From assembly GCA_027013765.1 (NCBI GenBank), contig JALWGG010000248.1, positions 1 to 7,428 of the forward strand: 7,428 bases of DNA. Reading direction: 5' to 3'. The DNA comes from Acidilobaceae archaeon (GTDB lineage Archaea; Thermoproteota; Thermoprotei_A; Sulfolobales; Acidilobaceae). The notes below the pieces were generated by a model. That model did not search any database. It saw nothing but the letters and a program-made list of their open reading frames with translations, and had not been told where the DNA came from. Position numbers and translations under genes: made by a program. Position 1 is the first letter of the stretch. Each line of letters starts with the position of its first letter. This document shows, one piece after another, positions 1 to 5,610 of the stretch.

Positions 1-40
1 ATACAACCCCATGCTCCCCGGGGTGATTGTAGGATTGCTT

Positions 41-75
41 TAGAGGCCTTAATTTAGGCCTAGCCGTTATGGAGG
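41..75 (+). promoter_or_regulatory. Putative feoA promoter with overlapping dyad (candidate metal-regulator operator) and ribosome binding site
   Basis: Two copies of AGGCCT lie at 44-49 and 56-61, six bases apart, and together form an inverted repeat around an AT-rich centre (TTAATTTA, 49-56). That centre can serve as a TATA box. Its distance of about 27 bases to the feoA ATG would give a leaderless or nearly leaderless transcript. A GGAGG at 71-75 also lies 4 bases before the ATG, so an RBS-led start is equally possible if transcription begins further upstream, for example from the TTTAG at 39-43. A dyad over the TATA box is a typical place for repression by occlusion. The TTAGGC-like half site is reminiscent of DtxR/IdeR-type sites, but that link is inference. 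AGGCCT also occurs inside coding sequence in this window, so the hexamer alone is weak evidence. Confidence 0.4.
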
Positions 76-79
76 CTTT

Positions 80-331
80 ATGGTGGCTAGTGTGAGGCTG
101 GTTGATGCTAGTGAGGGTAGCAGGGTTAGGATTGTATCAATCCCCCAGGGTGAGGTTGGGAACCTGCTCCGTGTTAGGGGCTTGCACCCGGGTAGTGTTG
201 TAGTTGTTTTGAGTAATAGGAAGGGCGTGCCATGGAGCCCGGTGATACTGGAGGTTAGGGGTGCCAAGATCGCCATAGGCCGTGACGTGGCATCTGATAT
301 ACTGGTGGAATATGCGGGGGATCCCCTGTAA
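80..331 (+). CDS. feoA: FeoA, small SH3-like partner protein of the ferrous iron transporter
   Basis: The 83-residue product has the normal length of a stand-alone FeoA. FeoA proteins are cytosolic SH3-like beta-barrel proteins that support Fe2+ uptake by FeoB, probably by contacting its G domain or assembling the complex. The family pattern is visible: an opening segment ending in VRIVSI (residues 16-21), then the turn RGLHPGSVVVV (33-43), a loop with P51 and P54, the strand VILEVRGAKIAIGR (55-68), and a closing A-x-x-I-x-V strand (71-76). The ATG at 80 fits the family N-terminus and has GGAGG 4 bases upstream. The gene lies 122 bases before feoB on the same strand. That gap contains a second TATA-like element, so feoB may be transcribed separately as well as by read-through. 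Nothing in the protein looks damaged. Function is assigned from family pattern and from the adjacent feoB. Confidence 0.9.
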   Translation: MVASVRLVDASEGSRVRIVSIPQGEVGNLLRVRGLHPGSVVVVLSNRKGVPWSPVILEVRGAKIAIGRDVASDILVEYAGDPL

Positions 332-378
332 ACGTTCCATGGCTGAATATTTTACAGGTTTAACAGTGTTTATTAGTC
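325..378 (+). repeat. 8-bp inverted repeat at the feoA end plus short phased direct repeats
   Basis: CCTGTAAA (325-332, spanning the feoA stop codon) is the exact reverse complement of TTTACAGG (351-358), with an 18-base spacer. The right arm runs into two more TTTA-led units, TTTAACAGTG (359-368) and TTTATTAGTC (369-378). These are adjacent 10-base units that match at 7 of 10 positions. The unit length is about one helical turn, and the block sits roughly 30-50 bases upstream of the feoB TATA-like element. It could be a protein binding region for control of feoB, an RNA hairpin at the end of the feoA transcript, or chance. There is no strong T-run after the right arm, so a simple terminator is not clear. 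Confidence 0.35.
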
Positions 379-388
379 ATGCAGCCCG

Positions 389-440
389 GATAATTATCAT
401 AGTAGAATATATGCTAACCACTGGTGGGATTGGGGGTGGA
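389..440 (+). promoter_or_regulatory. Putative feoB promoter region: GATAATTATC palindrome, TATA-like box and GGGGGTGGA
   Basis: The 122-base gap between feoA and feoB carries a perfect 10-base palindrome, GATAATTATC (389-398), followed by a TATA-like AATATATG (406-413). Using the usual archaeal distance of about 26 bases from TATA centre to start site, transcription would begin near 435. That gives a leader of roughly 19 bases to the ATG at 454, similar to the leader inferred for dppB in this window. GGGGGTGGA (432-440) could serve as a ribosome binding site, but its distance to ATG 454 (13 bases) is long. The palindrome might itself be an alternative TATA element, which would favour a leaderless GTG start at 424. 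GATAAT-type half sites recall Fur boxes, but Fur control in this kind of organism is unproven. Confidence 0.4.
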
Positions 441-453
441 CCACAGCCACGCT

Positions 454-2520
454 ATGAGCATGCAGGAAGAGGGGACAGGCATACTAAAGGAGTGCAGGAG
501 GGTAGTGCTCCTAGTCGGCACACCTAATAGCGGCAAGTCTACCCTCTTCAACTACCTCTCAGGAGGTAATGTTAGGGTTGGCAACTGGCCGGGCGTGACT
601 GCTGAGATCTACTACCATAAGAGGGGTGACCAGTGCATTGTCGACCTCCCCGGAGTATACGGCTTAGGTGGGGGCAGTGTAGAGGAGGAGATGCTTATCT
701 CCACACTAGCAAATATAGGTAACGTGACGGTACTATTCATCCTAGACGGGACCCAGCCAGAGGCTGGCATATACCTCCTAGTCCAGCTGCTCGAAGCATA
801 TAAGGGGCCAGTTAAAGTTATAGTGACTAAATCCATACTCTCACACGGCCTAGGAATCCATATAGACGTTGAAGGCCTGGAGAGGAGGCTCGGGCTCCCA
901 GTAATCAGGGTAAGTGTACTTGAGGGTATAGGCGTCGATAAGCTAGCTAAGGCCCTTGAGACTGAGGAGGGTAGGGCTAGGGTGAGGATTAATTATGGCA
1001 GTCTGGACGGCTACATAGAGATGCTTGAGCACAAGCTATCCGGCACTGTCAAGATCCCCAACCTGTCCCCAAGATGGATAGCCGCCCAGCTACTATCAGG
1101 GGATCCAATCATCAGAGCCCTAGTCTCAAGGTCAAGGAGTGATATAGTAGAGGAAGCGGATAGGATCGCTGCAATGCTCGCAGAGCAGGGTGTTGACCCG
1201 GAGGAGGTTATAGCTTCCCAGAGGCTTAACTACGCTGAGGACCTCGTGAGGAGGCATGTGATCAGGAGGAGGCCAGGCGAGCTGTATACCAGGCTGGAGA
1301 AAGTGCTTCTACACCCAATCCTAGGACCTCTAGCGGGTGGCCTGGTACTCTTCACCTCGTTTCTGATGGTGTTCACACTGTCAACAGGCTTCCCCCTAAA
1401 CATGATACTCTACATGGCTGGCTTCGAGGGGGCCGCGAGGGCCCTTGAGGAATATAGCATAGTCGGTCTGATTGGCGGCCTCTTCTCGATCGCGGTCGAG
1501 AGGATCCCAGAGTCCCCAGGGCTGCTGGACGAGGTCCTTGCCAGCGTGTTGAGTGGTGTGGGCATTGTTGCGTCATTCATACCATTAATAGCAATAGCTA
1601 CAGCATTCATGGCCCTGCTTGAGGATTCAGGCATTATGACTAGGATAGCGGTTGCATTCCACCCGTTCATGCAACGCATGGGGGTTTCAGGCAGGAGTGT
1701 CTATCCCTACCTGCTAGGCCTCGGCTGCAACGTTCCAGCCGTCATGGCCACAAGGTTATTGCCCGAGAGGGAGAGGGTTAGGGTTATAGTATCCCTGCCC
1801 CTCGTCATATGTAGTGCACGACTGATAGTTCTTATCACATTCGTGTTCGCGTTCTTCCACAATCCCCTGGTCCAGGCCTCCGTAGCCGTTAGTGTATACA
1901 TACTCTCATCCATACTAGCCCTATTCACTGCGAGAATAGCTGGACTGCTATCGGGGAGGAGTATTGGTGAAAAGGTCTACCTGGTCATGGACCTCCCCCT
2001 AATGCATAAGCCCAGTATGAAGGTTGTGTGGTGGAGTGTTAGGTCCTCGTTGATACATTTTATAAAGAAGATGGGTGGCCCCATAACTGTAGCAGCCATA
2101 ATCATATGGCTCCTATTATCGGTATCCTCACCCAGCGGCTATAGCCTAGGAGAGCATATAGGTGGTGCCGTAGGGATCATATTTAAGCCGATTGGTATAA
2201 GTGGCGACGCGTCATGGATCCTAGGCCTATCAATGCTTACCGGGTCACTGGTTAAGGAGGTGATCATAGAGACCATTGGGGTTGCGAAGATGATGCCGGA
2301 CCCCCAGGAGGCTGTTTCGTCCCTCGCATTGACCCCGGCACAGGCGTATAGCGTTTTACTCTTCTACATGTTCTATACCCCATGTATAGCCACGGCCATG
2401 GCGATATACTTTGAGACAAGGAATAGGAGGCTACTAGCATCGACCATACTATACACATTCTCCATTGCAACAATAATAATGTACCTATCATATACTATAC
2501 TAAGCCTAGCAGGTGTATAG
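454..2520 (+). CDS. feoB: FeoB, ferrous iron transport protein B (G domain plus membrane channel)
   Basis: FeoB moves Fe2+ across the cytoplasmic membrane. The product is 688 residues from ATG 454; a longer form of 698 residues from GTG 424 is possible. I prefer 454 because it shortens the extra N-terminus before the P-loop and suits a transcription start near 435. The G domain shows G1 GTPNSGKST (22-30), switch I VGNWPGVT (42-49) and G3 DLPG (64-67). The G4 position reads TKSI (125-128) instead of the usual N-x-x-D, which is unusual. The G5 region starts near S154. A helical linker (about 170-275) leads to the membrane part from about 290. This part carries LEDSG (389-393), the first gate motif GCNVP (424-428), CSAR (453-456), the second gate TGSLVKE (596-602) and YTPC near the C-terminus (641-644). 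These channel motifs, including the conserved Cys residues, look intact, and the length is normal. The stop is followed after 2 bases by the feoC-like gene, so the two are surely cotranscribed. Confidence 0.96.
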   Translation: MSMQEEGTGILKECRRVVLLVGTPNSGKSTLFNYLSGGNVRVGNWPGVTAEIYYHKRGDQCIVDLPGVYGLGGGSVEEEMLISTLANIGNVTVLFILDGTQPEAGIYLLVQLLEAYKGPVKVIVTKSILSHGLGIHIDVEGLERRLGLPVIRVSVLEGIGVDKLAKALETEEGRARVRINYGSLDGYIEMLEHKLSGTVKIPNLSPRWIAAQLLSGDPIIRALVSRSRSDIVEEADRIAAMLAEQGVDPEEVIASQRLNYAEDLVRRHVIRRRPGELYTRLEKVLLHPILGPLAGGLVLFTSFLMVFTLSTGFPLNMILYMAGFEGAARALEEYSIVGLIGGLFSIAVERIPESPGLLDEVLASVLSGVGIVASFIPLIAIATAFMALLEDSGIMTRIAVAFHPFMQRMGVSGRSVYPYLLGLGCNVPAVMATRLLPERERVRVIVSLPLVICSARLIVLITFVFAFFHNPLVQASVAVSVYILSSILALFTARIAGLLSGRSIGEKVYLVMDLPLMHKPSMKVVWWSVRSSLIHFIKKMGGPITVAAIIIWLLLSVSSPSGYSLGEHIGGAVGIIFKPIGISGDASWILGLSMLTGSLVKEVIIETIGVAKMMPDPQEAVSSLALTPAQAYSVLLFYMFYTPCIATAMAIYFETRNRRLLASTILYTFSIATIIMYLSYTILSLAGV

Positions 2521-2522
2521 CC

Positions 2523-2756
2523 ATGATTAGGGAGGCCAAACTACTCCTGGAGCTCCTATCCAAGGGCACAGGGCTGGAGGAGGCTGCAAAGACTATAGGT
2601 ATAAGCACCACAAGGGCTAGACTATTAGTAGCATACCTTGCAGGTAAGGGATTGCTAAAACAGGCTCCAGCCGGGTGCAACTGTAGCACCTGTCCTCTAA
2701 AGAGTATATGCACCCTTTCCAGGCGTGCACCAGCCTATGTAGTGGAGGACAAATAG
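2523..2756 (+). CDS. FeoC-like small winged-helix protein with four clustered cysteines
   Basis: The 77-residue product starts at an ATG 2 bases after the feoB stop, with AGGTG (2511-2515) inside the feoB end as a well-placed ribosome binding site, so translation is probably coupled. Residues 1-47 read as a helix-turn-helix: a first helix (3-13), then GLEEAAKTIGIS (17-28), then a recognition-type helix TTRARLLVAYLAGKGLL (29-45). This is followed by a cysteine cluster with C52, C54, C57 and C63 (C-x-C-x2-C-x5-C). FeoC proteins of bacteria combine the same two parts, a winged helix and a cysteine loop that binds an Fe-S cluster, and are encoded after feoB. By analogy this protein may sense iron or oxygen and adjust FeoB stability or activity, or act as a transcription factor. 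Family membership is judged from domain layout and position, not from close sequence identity, so FeoC-like is the safe name. Confidence 0.8.
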   Translation: MIREAKLLLELLSKGTGLEEAAKTIGISTTRARLLVAYLAGKGLLKQAPAGCNCSTCPLKSICTLSRRAPAYVVEDK

Positions 2757-2778
2757 AGGGAGTATAGAGGCCTAACCA

Positions 2779-3762
2779 TCAAGGAGATAAGGGATAGTGG
2801 CATGCAACACCCCTACCGTCATAATAGGTCACTTCCGGCTCCTCCTCAACGCACCTCTTAGAGTCGGAGTATGGGCACCTCGGATGGAACCTGCACCCGC
2901 TGGGTATCCTGCCTGGGTCTGCTATCTCACCCTTAATCCTTAGCCTGGGCTTCCTCGCACTCCTAACGATCGTGGGTGCGGCCGCTATTAACGCCTCAGT
3001 GTATGGATGGCGTGGAGAGTTGAGGACCTCTTCGGTGGGGCCGATCTCAACTATCTTCCCCAGGTACATGACTGCTATCCTATCCGCTACTAGTCGCGCC
3101 ACTGCCAGGTCGTGTGTGATCATGATCATGCTCATATTATATTCCCTCCTGAATTCTAGGAGCAGCTTCAGTATAGAGGTCCTCATCGACACGTCTATCA
3201 TTGATACAGGCTCGTCAGCCACAAGGAGGTCTGGCTTTAGGATCATCGCCCTTGCAATTACTGCCCTCTGCCTCTGCCCCCCGCTCAGCTGTATGGGCTT
3301 TCTCTCATAGAAGTCGCTGGCTGGTGTTAGCCCTACCCTTTCAAGCATCTCCAGGGCCTCCCTCCTGGCCTCGCCCCACGTCGCCCTGCCATGGACTACT
3401 AGGGGCTCCGCTATGGCCTTTCCAATGCTCATCCTGGGGTTTAGACTTGCATAGGGGTCCTGGAAGATCATCTGCATCCTAGGCCTTAGCTTCCTCAACT
3501 CTCCCGGCTTCATCCCCGTTATATCTATCCCGTCGAACAATATCCTACCACTGGTCGGCTCTATCAGCCTTAGGATCAGCCGCCCGGTGGTGGTTTTCCC
3601 ACTGCCTGATTCTCCTACAAGGGCTAGGGTCTCGCCCCGCGAGAGCTTGAAGCTGACCCCGTCGACCGCCTTGACGATCCTGGTTCCTCCCAGGATCGAT
3701 GATAGGAAGCCCCCCTCGATGAAGTATTTCTTGAGGTCCTCAACCTCTAAGAGTAAAGTCAT
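2779..3762 (-). CDS. dppF: Dipeptide/oligopeptide ABC transporter ATPase, DppF/OppF type
   Basis: This 327-residue cytosolic ATPase powers the importer together with DppD. Visible motifs are Walker A GESGSGKTT (50-58), Q-loop Q101 in FQDPYASLNPR, signature LSGGQRQR (159-166), Walker B LLVADEP (179-185), a D-loop reading SMID rather than SALD, and H-loop H217 in ITHD. The C-terminal oligopeptide-type extension begins around HPYTEAL (252-258). It holds four cysteines at 290, 296, 304 and 321, the arrangement that carries an Fe-S cluster in some DppD/DppF ATPases. The FQDPYASLNPR stretch and the last position in the operon point to the F subunit rather than D. The start is ATG, 6 bases after the dppD stop, with GGTGA overlapping that stop as the ribosome binding site. 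The gene ends only 22 bases from the convergent feoC-like gene. Substrate cannot be read from the ATPase. Confidence 0.93.
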   Translation of the reverse strand: MTLLLEVEDLKKYFIEGGFLSSILGGTRIVKAVDGVSFKLSRGETLALVGESGSGKTTTGRLILRLIEPTSGRILFDGIDITGMKPGELRKLRPRMQMIFQDPYASLNPRMSIGKAIAEPLVVHGRATWGEARREALEMLERVGLTPASDFYERKPIQLSGGQRQRAVIARAMILKPDLLVADEPVSMIDVSMRTSILKLLLEFRREYNMSMIMITHDLAVARLVADRIAVMYLGKIVEIGPTEEVLNSPRHPYTEALIAAAPTIVRSARKPRLRIKGEIADPGRIPSGCRFHPRCPYSDSKRCVEEEPEVTYYDGRGVACHYPLSP

Positions 3763-3768
3763 CCCCCT

Positions 3769-4716
3769 TCACCCGTGGAGGTGGCACGATACTGTTCTAC
3801 CATTTATCCTGAGCCTTCTAGGCTCCTCCAGCCTGCACCTATCAAATACCCTATGGCATCTGGGATGGAACCTGCACCCCCTTGGGGGGTTCCTTAGGTC
3901 TGGAGGGTTGCCTGGGATCGAGTACAGGGTTTTCTCCCTCCAGAGGTCGGGTGTGGCCTTTATAAGAGCCTCAGTATATGGGTGCAACGGCCTTGAGACT
4001 ACCTCGTCTACTGGCCCCTCCTCCACGATCTCTGCCGCGTACATAACGGCCATCCTGTCGCTCACCTCCGCGGCGAGTGCTATGTCGTGTGTTATCAGTA
4101 TTACAGCCATCCCCAGCTTCTTCTGAAGGTCCTTCATGAGCTCCATTATCTTGGCCTGAACTATAACGTCTAGGGCTGTGGTGGGCTCGTCGGCGATTAG
4201 TAGTTTAGGTCTTAATACGATCGCCGATGCTATGACAACTCTCTGCCTCTGCCCCCCGCTTAGTTGGTGTGGATAGTATTTTATCCTGTTACGCGGTATC
4301 CCAACGGCTTCCAAGGCTTCCGCCGCCATTTCCAGGGCTTCCCTTTTACTAGAGGCCGCGTCATGCTCCAGGATCTCCTCTGCTATCTGGTCTCCAATCG
4401 TCCTCAAGGGATCCAGGCTCGTCAGGGGATCTTGGAATACCACTCCTATCTCCGAGCCCCTTATCCTCCTAAGCTCCTCCCTGGATAGCCTTGTAAGCTC
4501 CTTCCCATCGAATACTATAGAGCCGCTCGTGATCCTCCCGGGCGGCATCAGCAGTCCCGGTATCGACATTGCCAGCGTAGATTTCCCGCTCCCCGACTCG
4601 CCAACTATCGACAGCCACTCACCCCTATCCACGCTTAGCCACGCATCTTTAACAGCCCTCAGGGGGCCTCTGAGGGTCATGTAATCTATGTTTAGCCCCT
4701 TGACTTCAAGCAACAC
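3769..4716 (-). CDS. dppD: Dipeptide/oligopeptide ABC transporter ATPase, DppD/OppD type
   Basis: This 315-residue ATPase is the partner of DppF. It has Walker A GESGSGKST (39-47), Q-loop Q95 in FQDPLTSLDP, signature LSGGQRQR (152-159), Walker B LLIADEP (172-178), D-loop ALD, and H-loop H210. The D-type signature stretch DEPTTALDV and the position directly after the permeases support the D assignment. The C-terminal extension contains HPYTEAL (245-251) and cysteines at 281, 287, 294 and 311 (C-x5-C-x6-C-x16-C), which could bind a [4Fe-4S] cluster as reported for related DppD proteins. Translation probably starts at GTG, 2 bases after the dppC stop, with GAGAGGG about 9 bases upstream inside dppC. 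The gene is clearly within the dppBCDF operon and probably translationally coupled to dppC. Both nucleotide-binding motif sets are intact, so both ATP sites of the D/F pair should be active. Confidence 0.93.
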   Translation of the reverse strand: MLLEVKGLNIDYMTLRGPLRAVKDAWLSVDRGEWLSIVGESGSGKSTLAMSIPGLLMPPGRITSGSIVFDGKELTRLSREELRRIRGSEIGVVFQDPLTSLDPLRTIGDQIAEEILEHDAASSKREALEMAAEALEAVGIPRNRIKYYPHQLSGGQRQRVVIASAIVLRPKLLIADEPTTALDVIVQAKIMELMKDLQKKLGMAVILITHDIALAAEVSDRMAVMYAAEIVEEGPVDEVVSRPLHPYTEALIKATPDLWREKTLYSIPGNPPDLRNPPRGCRFHPRCHRVFDRCRLEEPRRLRINGRTVSCHLHG

Positions 4717-4718
4717 CG

Positions 4719-5597
4719 CTAATCCCTCTCAACCCTCAAAGCTAATTTCTCAGCCAGACCCTCTCCTATCAGTGCGAATCCCAGGGCTAGAAGCATGATC
4801 ATTAAGCCTGGGAAGAATACTGTCCACCAGTACCCATTTCTGAAGTCACCCATACCATTATACAGGTCGAATCCCCAGTCGGGGTTGGGGTTTGATACGG
4901 TTAAGCCGAAGAAGCTGAGGCCTGCCTCAGTCAGTATAGCATCCGCAGCTCCCAGCCCGAATACAACTAGTATGACTGGGGCGGTGTTTGGCAGGATGTG
5001 CCTCAATAGTATCACTCTGTCAGGGTATCCCAGGCTCCTTAGAGCCTCGACAAACACGCTTTGGGCTAGCTTGAGAGTCTGCCCCCTAACCATCCTGAAG
5101 TATGTCGGTACATACACCACTGCCAGGGCTATTGCAGCGTTTGTCGGGCTCGTCCCTAGTACTGAGGCTATTGCTATGGCAAGTATTATTCCTGGGAAGG
5201 AGTATATGCTATCCATAACCATGCTGAGTATCCTATCCACCTTCCCCGAGTAGTAGCCTGATACCAGGCCTAGTGGGACCCCTATCGATAGGGAGAGTAT
5301 GCTGGCCGATAGGACCACGTACAGTATCACCCTACCCCCATACAGGATCCTTGAGAACACGTCATACCCTATATTATTCGTCCCCATGGGGTGCTCCCAG
5401 CTAGGCGGCTGGGGCTCGCTAGCCAGCTCAAGGGGGACCGAGATCTGTGCTGGCTCATACGGTGCTATGAACGGTGCCAGGATCGATACCATGGTGAAGA
5501 AGGCTACAATAACCAGGCCCGCCAGGAGCATCCACTTACCATCATATCTCTCCCGTAGAAGCGATACCAGCGGGGATAGTATGCTAGAAAGCCTCAT
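4719..5597 (-). CDS. dppC: Dipeptide/oligopeptide ABC transporter permease, DppC/OppC type
   Basis: The 292-residue product is one of the two membrane subunits. After a short basic N-terminus, hydrophobic segments lie near residues 22-45, 90-114, 128-148, 152-168, 205-225 and 260-280, the six-helix plan of DppC. The segment between helices 1 and 2 carries the typical HPMGTNNIGYDVFSR (69-83), which marks the C rather than the B subunit. The EAA coupling loop, which contacts an ATPase, reads EALRSLGYPDRVILLRHILP (184-203). It is followed by the usual EAGLSFFGL (224-232). Near the C-terminus WW (257-258) and FPGLMIMLLALG (262-273) are also typical. The start is ATG, 13 bases after the dppB stop, with GGGGTG in between as the ribosome binding site. 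Length is normal and nothing is missing. Confidence 0.94.
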   Translation of the reverse strand: MRLSSILSPLVSLLRERYDGKWMLLAGLVIVAFFTMVSILAPFIAPYEPAQISVPLELASEPQPPSWEHPMGTNNIGYDVFSRILYGGRVILYVVLSASILSLSIGVPLGLVSGYYSGKVDRILSMVMDSIYSFPGIILAIAIASVLGTSPTNAAIALAVVYVPTYFRMVRGQTLKLAQSVFVEALRSLGYPDRVILLRHILPNTAPVILVVFGLGAADAILTEAGLSFFGLTVSNPNPDWGFDLYNGMGDFRNGYWWTVFFPGLMIMLLALGFALIGEGLAEKLALRVERD

Positions 5598-5610
5598 GAC
5601 ATAGGCACCC

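Noticed and set aside
16..23. CCCCGGGG palindrome near the left edge, and a similar GGGGATCCCC at 317-326 in the feoA end
   Set aside because: These short GC palindromes have no loop, no following T-run and no repeat elsewhere. The second one is within coding sequence. Neither supports a terminator or attachment site.
2..43. Open frame reading YNPMLPGVIVGLL then stop at the left edge, possibly the tail of an upstream gene on the plus strand
   Set aside because: Only 13 codons are visible, and other frames across the same bases also run to a stop without features, so a real partial gene cannot be told from chance.
1373..2491. Several minus-strand frames of 67-89 codons opposite feoB
   Set aside because: All lie opposite an intact, clearly recognised feoB and have no ribosome binding site or family pattern that would support them.
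2765..2773. TAGAGGCCT in the convergent gap, identical to 41-49 before feoA, which might suggest a repeat flanking the feo locus
   Set aside because: It is a 9-base match built on AGGCCT, a hexamer that recurs in coding sequence here. No longer flanking identity or target duplication is visible, so a mobile unit is not supported.
3587..4126. 179-codon plus-strand frame across the dppD/dppF junction
   Set aside because: It lies entirely antisense to the two ATPase genes, has no plausible domain, and its composition is explained by the codon bias of the opposite strand.
4795..5253. 152-codon plus-strand frame inside dppC
   Set aside because: It is antisense to a well-supported permease gene and has no recognisable protein pattern.
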